A stretch of DNA of 57,258 nucleotides, taken from JBPOJN01 sp052033505 (lineage in GTDB: Bacteria; UBA10199; JACPAL01; GCA-016699445). Shown piece after piece: positions 15,903 to 23,571 of the stretch. How positions within the stretch are numbered: the stretch's first letter is position 1; every line of letters begins with the position of its first letter. The DNA is taken from positions 1-57,258 of the forward strand of contig JBPOJN010000086.1 in the NCBI GenBank assembly GCA_052033505.1. The letters run 5' to 3'. The notes beneath the pieces are model-generated. The model worked only from the letters and a program-made list of their open reading frames with translations, made no database searches and was not told the DNA's origin. A program made the translations under genes and the position numbers.

Positions 15903-17447
15903 ATGGATATAAAAGTTCCTTTCAAAATATTGGTGTTCGAAGTTCAGGGAAAACTTTTATCCCTCCCCGTTGATTTTGTACGTGAGGTGATCCCGTCGCG
16001 GCCGATGACAGCTATTACCAATTCCGCCACTTATATAAGAGGAGTGATTGACCTGAGAGGTGAGACCATTCCGATCGCGGACACAGGCCTTTTGTTAGAC
16101 GAAGAGGAAAAAAGTTCAGGCAGGCTTACACCCTATACTATCATCTCCAAGATCCCTCTTCCCGGAGGTCTTTGGGGACGCCTCGGTTTGACGGCGGATA
16201 AAATTCTGTCGTTTCATCTTCTGGACGAAAAGAATTTTCATCGTCCTCCGACGATTGGAGGGACGCGCATGGAACATGCGTCTCTGGGGGTGGCTAATTT
16301 TCAAAAACTGGAAACAGGAGAGACGGTGCTGGTCCCGGTGCTCGATCTCACTTCCTTGTCCCGTTTGCAGGACAAGGCCACCCTTTCTGACACACTCACT
16401 TCCACGAATGAAAAATCCGTTTCTCGTGACAAGACCGAGCCTCTCGTTTCTTACATCACGATTTTTGCCCTCGACAAACCCTATGCGGTACCGCTCGAAG
16501 ACCTCGAAGAGGTCTGTATTCTAGATAATTTCTGTACCGACGCCTTGGTACCCGCGTTTATGACGGGATACGTTTCTCGGCGCGGGACTTATATCGGGGC
16601 TATCGAAGCAGCTCATGTCATCAACCAAGAACGCTCTCCGAAGAGCCGGGGGCGCTATTTGACAACCTATCGACTCAAATCTCTCACGGTAGGATTGATC
16701 GTCGATCGCATCGGGAAAACTGTAAAAGCAAAGGCGTCGCAAATTCAAACCAACGATCTTCTTCAAGAAATTTCGGGGGACGAAAAGAAGACATATGCTT
16801 TTATCGAAACCGCCGATGGGCCCTTGCCTATCCTGAATTTCAAGGAGGGTTTCTCGGAAGATCAGATCCAGGCCCTGGGCGACTGGGCTGCAACGATGAA
16901 AAATCTTGAAGCTTTAGATGCAAAAAAAAGCGGAGAAGTGGCTACACGTAAAAAAACACAGAACGAACATTATCTGATCGTCCGCATCGGTGATCACCTA
17001 TTAGGACTATCCAGCAGCAAGGTGGACGAAATTGTATTGACCAAAGACCTTCTACCCTTTCCTAAGGCGGAAAAGGATTTTTCCGGAATACTTCTACGTC
17101 GCGGCATAGGCTATTCCATTCTGAATCTGAGAAAAAATCTGGACCTTAAAATCGAAAAACCCGCAGATCGCAGAGTCGTCGTTTTGATTAAAAATGAGAA
17201 AGAATACACCGGCATCGAAGTAGACGACGTCATTCGCTGCATGAACCTCGATCGTCTCCGCATCAAAAAACCGGAAAATATTAAACTCGCGGCCCACCGC
17301 GATAATTTTGAAGGTCTCGTCACTTTGGAAGAAGGCGAGGTCCACCTGCTTGATTTGGCAACCCTCCTGAACAAGAGGCGTCCCTCGCTCCGCCAAAAAC
17401 TGAGAGACGTTGGAATGACCGATGATTCGATCGGGCTTCAATTTTAG
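15903..17447 (+). CDS. Protein with three CheW-like domains
   Basis: The 514-residue cytoplasmic protein appears to consist of three consecutive CheW-like units. The first (about 5-155) has FEVQGKLLSLPVDFVREVI and YIRGVIDLRGETIPI. The second (about 183-325) has FALDKPYAVPLEDLEEV and VGLIVDRIGK. The third (about 355-495) has VRIGDHLLGLSSSKVDEIV, GIEVDDVIRC and FEGLVTLEEGEVHLLDLATLL. CheW couples receptors to CheA. Triple-CheW proteins are uncommon and could link several receptors or kinases. Domains 1 and 3 keep the CheW strand pattern best; domain 2 is degenerate. It diverges from a receptor gene and ends tail to tail with cheB, overlapping by four bases. Confidence 0.85.
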   Translation: MDIKVPFKILVFEVQGKLLSLPVDFVREVIPSRPMTAITNSATYIRGVIDLRGETIPIADTGLLLDEEEKSSGRLTPYTIISKIPLPGGLWGRLGLTADKILSFHLLDEKNFHRPPTIGGTRMEHASLGVANFQKLETGETVLVPVLDLTSLSRLQDKATLSDTLTSTNEKSVSRDKTEPLVSYITIFALDKPYAVPLEDLEEVCILDNFCTDALVPAFMTGYVSRRGTYIGAIEAAHVINQERSPKSRGRYLTTYRLKSLTVGLIVDRIGKTVKAKASQIQTNDLLQEISGDEKKTYAFIETADGPLPILNFKEGFSEDQIQALGDWAATMKNLEALDAKKSGEVATRKKTQNEHYLIVRIGDHLLGLSSSKVDEIVLTKDLLPFPKAEKDFSGILLRRGIGYSILNLRKNLDLKIEKPADRRVVVLIKNEKEYTGIEVDDVIRCMNLDRLRIKKPENIKLAAHRDNFEGLVTLEEGEVHLLDLATLLNKRRPSLRQKLRDVGMTDDSIGLQF

Positions 17448-18535
17448 CTACACAATTTAGCGATCTGTACGAGCCGAGAGACGATACCGTCTAGGGATAA
17501 GACTTCGTCCGCGGCGCCTTCGCGAATCGCGGCGCGGGGCATGCCAAAGACGACGCATGAAGCCTCATCCTGGGCGATGGTATGCGCGCCTTTTTCCCTC
17601 AAGACTTTCAGCTGCGTCGCCCCATCCCGCCCCATGCCGGTCATTAAAACTCCGATCGCTTTGCGCCCGTAGGAGGCGGCCACGTTTTCAAAAAGCACGT
17701 CGGCGGACGGCTGATGGCCGGAGACGGTCCCTTTTTGGGATAAGACAACGGTACCCACCCCAGACTTAAAAGAGAGTGTTATATGAGAATGTCCGGGAGC
17801 TAGGAAGGCTGCGCCAGGTTTGAGCACATCACCGTTTTCCGCTTCTTTGACGGAGAGGCGCGACAGCTTGTCATTTCGTTCCGCCATGGCTTTGGTGAAT
17901 TCTTTCGGCATGTGCTGAACGATCAGAACGGGAGGCGACGACGCGGGCAAGGCCTCGAGGATCTTCGTGACACACGGCGGACCGCCGGTGGAAATACCGA
18001 TCGCGATGACGTAATCGGAAAAGTTTTTGATCCCGGAAAGCTTAGGAGGCAAAGCGAGTGCCATTTCGGGCAAAACGGTCTGGACGGGCTGGAGGTTTTT
18101 TATGGCGAATTTTTTGGCGATGTCACTTTGAGCCGCAGCTTTTATTTTCGCCAGAATGTCGGCGGCGACCCGATTTAAGGAACTGGAGGCCTGGGCGCGT
18201 GGCTTTTGGACGTAGTCGAAGGCGCCAGCGTCCAAGGCCTGCAAGGTTTTGAATCCGTCTTCGTAGGTGATGGAGCTGACCATGACCACCGGCAACGGAT
18301 GTTCCTTCATGAGGTGGCGCAGACATGCGATGCCGTCCATGCGGGGCATTTCGACGTCCAGAGTGAGAACGTCGGGTTTTAATTGGCGCACTTTTTCAAG
18401 GGCCATCTGCCCGTCGGAGGCTGTACCCACAAGCTCAAGCTCGAGGTCGGAGGCCACGATGTCGGACAAGACCTGGCGGATCAGGATCGAGTCGTCCACG
18501 ACGAGGACTTTGATTTTTTTTCCGAAAAATCCCAT
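17444..18535 (-). CDS. cheB: Chemotaxis methylesterase/glutamine deamidase
   Basis: CheB removes receptor methyl groups when phosphorylated. The N-terminal receiver (about 6-120) has VVDDS, the acceptor Asp in LDVEMPRMDG, and a lysine in YVQKP. A linker leads to the esterase domain (about 180-360) with the catalytic Ser in IGISTGGP, His in VQHMP and Asp in GMGRDGA, plus SGHQPSADVLF. I start at ATG 18535 (MGFFGKKIKVLVVDDS), giving 363 residues; the frame is open for 25 more codons upstream, but these lie over the end of cheY. It is the last gene of the chemotaxis operon. Confidence 0.95.
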   Translation of the reverse strand: MGFFGKKIKVLVVDDSILIRQVLSDIVASDLELELVGTASDGQMALEKVRQLKPDVLTLDVEMPRMDGIACLRHLMKEHPLPVVMVSSITYEDGFKTLQALDAGAFDYVQKPRAQASSSLNRVAADILAKIKAAAQSDIAKKFAIKNLQPVQTVLPEMALALPPKLSGIKNFSDYVIAIGISTGGPPCVTKILEALPASSPPVLIVQHMPKEFTKAMAERNDKLSRLSVKEAENGDVLKPGAAFLAPGHSHITLSFKSGVGTVVLSQKGTVSGHQPSADVLFENVAASYGRKAIGVLMTGMGRDGATQLKVLREKGAHTIAQDEASCVVFGMPRAAIREGAADEVLSLDGIVSRLVQIAKLCS

Positions 18536-18545
18536 AGAGGCGAAG

Positions 18546-18905
18546 CTAGAGAAGTTTTTGTAATGTCGCCTTGACGTTGTTTTCGTCGAAAGGCTTGACG
18601 ATGAATCCACTGGCGCCGAGACGGACCGCCTGGATTAAACTCTCCTTTTGGTCGATGGCGGAGATCATGATGACCTTGATCTGGGGGTTCTCTTTTTTGA
18701 TACCGGCCAGACCATCGATACCGGAGACTTTCGGCATGACGATGTCCATGGTGACGATGTCCGGGCGGAATTGAGAGGCCTTAGTGATGGCTTCCCCGCC
18801 ATCGGAGGCCTCGGCCACGACCTCACATCCCAACTGAAGGACAATGCCCTTGATCATCGACCTCATGAAGGGTGAGTCGTCGACGACCATGACTTTTTTT
18901 CCCAT
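18546..18905 (-). CDS. cheY: Single-domain chemotaxis response regulator
   Basis: The 119-residue receiver domain has the acidic pocket (VVDDSPFMRSM), phospho-acceptor Asp in TMDIVMPKVSG, a Ser in MISAID and the conserved Lys in VKPFD. It carries no output domain, so phospho-CheY probably binds the flagellar switch or another motor. ATG 18905 is chosen because GGAGGAGATATTT precedes it. It sits between cheD and cheB in the operon. Dephosphorylation is probably by the CheC-like protein, since no cheZ is visible. Confidence 0.93.
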   Translation of the reverse strand: MGKKVMVVDDSPFMRSMIKGIVLQLGCEVVAEASDGGEAITKASQFRPDIVTMDIVMPKVSGIDGLAGIKKENPQIKVIMISAIDQKESLIQAVRLGASGFIVKPFDENNVKATLQKLL

Positions 18906-18938
18906 AAATATCTCCTCCATTTCGCCTTCAAATTTTCC

Positions 18939-19415
18939 CTAAATTTCCTTGAGAACGCCGCCAATTTCAGAGACGCGTACTTTTTTTTCGCCGACATCCA
19001 CGAAGAGCTGTCGGCCCTTACCGCCTCCCAGATCCTCTCCGAGGATGGGGATTTTAAGATTTTCCAGAATTTGGCGAACAGCCTGGATGTTTTGATCCCC
19101 GATGGCGGTGATATTTTTAAACGAAATTTCCTGAAACATGCGCGCGCCTCCGGCGATCTTGGCTTTGAACGACGAGCAGCGGCCTTGCGCGGCCGATTTC
19201 ATTCTTTGGAGGAGGGACTCGATCCCTTGATCGGCGAACCGCGCGGGGTCACTCGTTGTTTGCGCGCCTTTGAACGGCAACATGATGTGCGCGAGACCGC
19301 AGATCTCGAAATCAGGGTCGAAGAGAACGATGCCAATGCAAGACCCCAAAGTGGTCTTCAAAATATCAGGAGACCGCGCCACGTCCAGGTGGGCCATGAG
19401 GACGTTTTTAATCAC
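18939..19415 (-). CDS. cheD: Chemoreceptor glutamine deamidase
   Basis: CheD deamidates receptor glutamines and in other bacteria binds and stimulates CheC. The 158-residue protein has the family signatures TTLGSCIGIVLFD (active-site Cys and the upstream Thr), CGLAHIMLPF (catalytic His), KIAGGARMF and IGDQNI. I start at GTG 19415, whose GTGA overlaps the cheC stop and indicates translational coupling. Residues upstream in this frame lie inside the cheC end and do not look like CheD. Confidence 0.93.
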   Translation of the reverse strand: MIKNVLMAHLDVARSPDILKTTLGSCIGIVLFDPDFEICGLAHIMLPFKGAQTTSDPARFADQGIESLLQRMKSAAQGRCSSFKAKIAGGARMFQEISFKNITAIGDQNIQAVRQILENLKIPILGEDLGGGKGRQLFVDVGEKKVRVSEIGGVLKEI

Positions 19416-20014
19416 GGTCGAGGCTCCGCGGAGGCGACCGCATCGCCCAAATGCTTTTTTAAAGACGCCACGATAGGCATGTAAAAAAAACGAACGCCCA
19501 GGGGCTTGCCCTCCCAATGAAACTGGATGTCGATAAAAAGGGATTCCTCCTGAAAAGACGCTTGTTCGAGCGCAAGAGCACCGACGATGGACTGGGTTAA
19601 GTCGTGGAGGAAGATCGGGGGACCTGGTATCATTTCGAGATCCAAGCGTTTACGCAGGCTGTTCATGTAGGCGCTGGAGAGGATGTTCGAGGTTTCCATC
19701 AGGGCCGAACGGTCCATTTCCGAGAAAGTTGTCCGGTCGTGAGGGGTTTTGATCAGAAGAGAGAGCAAGTCGTAAGCGGAGTCTTCGTCAAGAGACAGAA
19801 GGAGCACCCCCTCCAGACCTTTCTCCACCTGATGAACGAGTCCCACCGAAACATCGTCCGCCCCTCCCGAGCGAGAAACGATCTCGCTGATGGGAATGAA
19901 ATCAACGCCTTCGACAGCGACCGACACTTCGGCCTTCAACCATTTTTTAAGAACATGGGAGGCGTCCTCAGCCGCCTGGTGAACGATATCTTGGAGTAGT
20001 GTGTTCACGTTCAT
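19412..20014 (-). CDS. cheC: CheC/CheX-type CheY-P phosphatase
   Basis: The 200-residue protein fits the CheC/CheX/FliY phosphatase family. It has one clear active-site motif, METSNILSSAYMNSL, with E107 and N110, followed by a Pro-rich strand (PGPPIFLHD). The first half contains a weak symmetric counterpart without the E-x-x-N pair. The product probably hydrolyses phospho-CheY. Overlaps with cheA upstream (ATGA) and cheD downstream (GTGA) place it tightly within the operon, consistent with CheC-CheD partnership. CheC versus CheX assignment is uncertain, because a single motif is also seen in CheX. Confidence 0.8.
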   Translation of the reverse strand: MNVNTLLQDIVHQAAEDASHVLKKWLKAEVSVAVEGVDFIPISEIVSRSGGADDVSVGLVHQVEKGLEGVLLLSLDEDSAYDLLSLLIKTPHDRTTFSEMDRSALMETSNILSSAYMNSLRKRLDLEMIPGPPIFLHDLTQSIVGALALEQASFQEESLFIDIQFHWEGKPLGVRFFYMPIVASLKKHLGDAVASAEPRP

Positions 20015-22371
20015 AAAGACCTTCCGTTGGCGGCGACCGCGGTCGCATGTTGGTTTTGCAGAATCCCTCCGGTATCGAGAATCAAAGCGACGCGGCCGTC
20101 TCCCAAGACGGAAGCTCCCGAAACTCCACGGACGTCGTGGAGGTTTTGCGAGAGAGATTTGACGACTATCTCTTGCTCTCCAAATAAACGGTCCACGCGC
20201 AGGGCTACGGTCTCGCGGTTGACGTTGATGACAACCAACGTTGGAGACTCGTCGATGGAGGCCGGAACCGTGAAGCGGGTACCTCGAAAAACTTGCTGGA
20301 GTTCCTGGATGGGAATGACTTTTTCGCGCACGCGCACGACGAATTCGTCATGGATGCGGTGGATCTGTGCAGGCGTGACTTGGACGATTTCAACGACGGA
20401 ATCCAAGGGGATTGCCCAGGTGATGCCGCGGATTTCGCAGACGAGACTTTTCTGGATGGCGAGCGTGAGCGGCAGGAGGATGACAAAGGTCGTCCCCTGC
20501 CCCGGTGTGGTTTCGATCTCGATGGTGCCGCTTAATTCCTCGACTTTTTTCTTTACGATGTCCATCCCGACGCCACGGCCGGAGATGTTGGTGACTTTTT
20601 GCGCGGTCGAAAAACCGGGATGGAAGATGAGTTTTGCCACTTCATGATCGGGCAAAGTGGTGATGTCGATATCGTCGCAAATACCTTTTTCGACGGCTTT
20701 ACGCCGGATGAGCTCGTGATTGATGCCTCGACCGTCGTCTCCGACGGTAACGCAGATGTGGTTGCCTTTATGAAATGCGTTCAAGGTGACGGTACCGAAA
20801 GGAGGCTTGCCCGCCTTCACTCTTTCCTCCGGCGTATCCAGGCCATGGTCGACGGCGTTGCGGACCAGATGAGTCAGGGGATCGACCAATTCGTCGGTCA
20901 TTTTTTTGTCGACTTCGGTCTCTTCGCCCTTGAGCACGAGTTGGACTTCTTTTTTGAAATCCTTGGCGATGTCGCGCACGACGCGTTTGAATCTTCCAAA
21001 GAGCGGGCCTACGGGAACCATACGGATCTGCATGACGGATCTCTGGATCTCCGAAGAGGTCAAGTCCATCTGATGCAGGGCTTTTTGAAAACTCTGATAA
21101 ATTTGCTTTCCGCGCTGCAACCCGTCCAAAGAAGCGATGATTTCGTCCATCTCGGAGAGGATCTGATTGACGCGCGTTTGGACTCCGGTCGAGCGGATCG
21201 CTTTTAATTCTTCGGAGCGCTGAAGCGACAACATCTGCTGTTTGATGAAATGAGCGCGCGGCAGGATGTTTTTTTGGTTCAGGAGGTTTCGCAGCTCTTT
21301 GTCGATCGTCAGGAAGTGCGCTTTGTTGATGACGAGTTCGCCGGACATGTTGCCCAAGTCGTCGAGGCGGTTCACTTCGACCCTCATGGTCTGCGCGCCA
21401 CCCGATGACTGCGTTTTTTGTTCTACCTTCGCGGCGGCGGGCTTGGTGTCCATTTGCTCGAGAGCGAGCAGCAGGTCTTCGGGGTTGTCGGAAATGACGC
21501 CGCCTCCAGTCACAAGCGAAGCCGTCTCTTCCGGGCGCCATGTTTTCAATTCGTCCAAAAGAGCACGGATGGGCGTCTCAGGGCTTAAGCGCTCTTGGAT
21601 GTTTTTGAGCATGCCTCGGATGTTATCGACGCCTTTGAGCAAGGACTGGATTACGGGTGGAGTGAGTGTGAGGACTTTGTTGCGCAGATCGTCCAGGATA
21701 TTCTCCATGGCGTGGGCCACGGAGGTCATGTTTTTGAAATTCATGACGCCGGCAGATCCCTTAATCTGATGGGCCTTGCGGAAGAGCTCGTGGATGTCGT
21801 CGGCGACGGGCTCGAAACCTAACTCGCGACAGCCTTCGTCGAATTTCAGCAGCGAGATCTCCATTCCGGAGAGACATTCATTCGTGTCGTCCATGAAGAG
21901 AGAAAGATATTTTTCGCTCTCCGGTGGCAATTGAAAGGGTTGGGCCTCAGTCTCGACCGGGGGAGGAGGCGGAGGCTCTTTCAGGCAGTCTTCCAGCTTC
22001 ACCAGAATGGGATTCAGGTCCATTGGGGCGGCAGCGTCTTTGATCTCGGTCAAAAGATGGGTCAAGGCGTCGAGCGATTCTAAAAGCGCTTGGACGACGT
22101 CCAGGTCGAGCTTTCGTCTTTTCGAGCGGACGGCATCCAAGAGACTCTCGCTCTTGTGCGTGAGCTGGTTGACACGGTCGAGACCCATCATGCCGGAAGC
22201 GCCTTTGATACTGTGAAAGGCGCGAAAGAGCTGGTTGATGAGTTCCGGTTTTGTCTGAGCGATACTTAAGTCCTGCTCTAAGTTCAGCAGGCCTTCGTTG
22301 AGAGACTGGATATGCTCCTCGGCCTCGGAGAAGAAAAGCGAGAGGATTTCCGGGTCCTGTTCGAGGCTCAT
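20011..22371 (-). CDS. cheA: Chemotaxis histidine kinase with two Hpt domains
   Basis: The 786-residue kinase begins with two phosphotransfer domains, with His53 (FHSIKGASGMMG) and His201 (AHQIKGSAGVMN). They are joined by a Pro-rich linker and followed by a dimerisation region (about 330-440). The ATPase domain has N box HLVRNAVDHG (501-510), DDGRGI (545-550) and GRGVGMD (599-604). A C-terminal CheW-like domain (about 640-775) docks to receptors. CheA phosphorylates CheY and CheB. A second Hpt domain is not usual in E. coli-type CheA. The start overlaps cheR (ATGA). Confidence 0.95.
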   Translation of the reverse strand: MSLEQDPEILSLFFSEAEEHIQSLNEGLLNLEQDLSIAQTKPELINQLFRAFHSIKGASGMMGLDRVNQLTHKSESLLDAVRSKRRKLDLDVVQALLESLDALTHLLTEIKDAAAPMDLNPILVKLEDCLKEPPPPPPVETEAQPFQLPPESEKYLSLFMDDTNECLSGMEISLLKFDEGCRELGFEPVADDIHELFRKAHQIKGSAGVMNFKNMTSVAHAMENILDDLRNKVLTLTPPVIQSLLKGVDNIRGMLKNIQERLSPETPIRALLDELKTWRPEETASLVTGGGVISDNPEDLLLALEQMDTKPAAAKVEQKTQSSGGAQTMRVEVNRLDDLGNMSGELVINKAHFLTIDKELRNLLNQKNILPRAHFIKQQMLSLQRSEELKAIRSTGVQTRVNQILSEMDEIIASLDGLQRGKQIYQSFQKALHQMDLTSSEIQRSVMQIRMVPVGPLFGRFKRVVRDIAKDFKKEVQLVLKGEETEVDKKMTDELVDPLTHLVRNAVDHGLDTPEERVKAGKPPFGTVTLNAFHKGNHICVTVGDDGRGINHELIRRKAVEKGICDDIDITTLPDHEVAKLIFHPGFSTAQKVTNISGRGVGMDIVKKKVEELSGTIEIETTPGQGTTFVILLPLTLAIQKSLVCEIRGITWAIPLDSVVEIVQVTPAQIHRIHDEFVVRVREKVIPIQELQQVFRGTRFTVPASIDESPTLVVINVNRETVALRVDRLFGEQEIVVKSLSQNLHDVRGVSGASVLGDGRVALILDTGGILQNQHATAVAANGRSL

Positions 22372-23189
22372 GAGGGCCGCCCTTCTTTCCGGTAAATCGA
22401 CGGAGAGATGTATTTGAAATCGTTTTTGACGTTCACGAGACTTTCGGATTCTCCGATGATGAGCATCCCTTCGTCCTTGAGGATGGACCGAAATTTTCCG
22501 ACGATGGCCTCTTTGGTCGGGAGATCGAAATAAATGAAGACGTTGCGCACGAAGATCACGTCGTAATCCTTACCCGGAGGAGGATCCTGAAGTTTATGCC
22601 GGAAAAACCGCACTTTCTTTTTAAGGGCCTCTTTGACAGCGAATTTGCCCGCTTCTCCCACGGGATCGAACCAAATTTTTAAAAACCGCGGAGGCAGCTG
22701 TTCCAGCGAACGCGCGTCGTAGACGCCCGCGTGCGCCTTGCCCAGGATGTCATTGGAGATGTCGGAGGCCTCCAGAGACCAGCAGAATTTCGGATGACTC
22801 TTAGCGAATTCTTCACAGATCATTGCGATGGTATAAGGCTCTTCCCCGGAAGACGAGGCCGCACACCAAAGCTTAACCTCCGAGTCAGGAGACGCACGGT
22901 ACCGCTCCGGAAGATATTTGGACGCGAAAAAATCCCAGAGCTTGGGCGCCCGAAAAAAGAAGGTCTCGTTGGTCGTCACCGCATCGATGAACCGAGACGT
23001 CTCTTCTCCCGCCCCCGGACTTTGCGTAAGGTAGCGGTAATATTCAGCGTAAGATCCAAGCCCTAAGGCCGATACCCGCTTACTCAAACGGTTCATCAAG
23101 AGGGCTTTTTTGGATTCGTTCATCTGAATCCCGGTTCTCTCTTTGACCAATCCGAAAATCAGACTCAATTCCTGCGAGCTCATTTCCAT
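22368..23189 (-). CDS. cheR: Chemoreceptor methyltransferase
   Basis: CheR uses S-adenosylmethionine to methylate receptor glutamates. The 273-residue protein has the N-terminal helical domain (SSQELSLIFGLVKERTGI) and a Rossmann methyltransferase domain. Motifs are VTTNETFFFR, KLWCAASSSGEEPYTIAM, SDISNDIL, and VIFVRNVFIYFD near the C-terminus. ATG 23189, with GAGGG seven bases before it, is preferred over TTG 23195. It follows the globin gene directly; the globin stop lies within the presumed ribosome-site region, so the two are coupled. Confidence 0.95.
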   Translation of the reverse strand: MEMSSQELSLIFGLVKERTGIQMNESKKALLMNRLSKRVSALGLGSYAEYYRYLTQSPGAGEETSRFIDAVTTNETFFFRAPKLWDFFASKYLPERYRASPDSEVKLWCAASSSGEEPYTIAMICEEFAKSHPKFCWSLEASDISNDILGKAHAGVYDARSLEQLPPRFLKIWFDPVGEAGKFAVKEALKKKVRFFRHKLQDPPPGKDYDVIFVRNVFIYFDLPTKEAIVGKFRSILKDEGMLIIGESESLVNVKNDFKYISPSIYRKEGRPS

Positions 23190-23191
23190 GA

Positions 23192-23548
23192 TCAAGCCCT
23201 CACGATTTCCAAACGCAGCGGAGCCAAAAGATTCAGGATCACATCGATGTCGTCCGCATCTACTTGGAGCTCGCGCAGCGTCGCGACGAGATAGCCGACG
23301 ACGCCGTCGAAATGACGATCAGTCAAACCCAAATGCGCATGGGCATCTTCCATGCCTCGGCCGTAATACGTCGCCCCACCACCCAGGGCCTGGGCGAAGA
23401 ACGCGACCTGCTGCCTTTTCAGAAAATTCATGTCGTAGGGCTCGAAGACAGGTGCGAGAAAATGATCCGAAAGGATCTTGTCGTAGAGCCGGGCGACCAC
23501 AAGCTTCACGGTCGGTTCTCCTCCGAGCTTTTGATAGAGGCTTCCCAT
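23192..23548 (-). CDS. Truncated haemoglobin, group I-like
   Basis: The 118-residue haem protein fits group I truncated globins. Features are LGG near the N-terminus, RLYDKILSDHF with a B10-like Tyr22, Phe49-Phe51 near the distal face, and GGGATYYG. MEDAHAHLGL follows, where His70 aligns with the proximal haem ligand, and then HFDGVVGYL. Such proteins bind oxygen, nitric oxide or carbon monoxide. Its place inside a chemotaxis operon, between a soluble receptor (23 bases away) and cheR (overlapping region), suggests a sensory or protective role in aerotaxis or nitric oxide response rather than storage. That link is inference from position alone. Confidence 0.88.
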   Translation of the reverse strand: MGSLYQKLGGEPTVKLVVARLYDKILSDHFLAPVFEPYDMNFLKRQQVAFFAQALGGGATYYGRGMEDAHAHLGLTDRHFDGVVGYLVATLRELQVDADDIDVILNLLAPLRLEIVRA

Positions 23549-23571
23549 AGAGTCTCCCGATTCCGCCTGTT

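Noticed and set aside
20599..21207. A 202-residue open frame antisense to cheA
   Set aside because: cheA is unambiguous over this stretch; the antisense frame has no recognisable domain.
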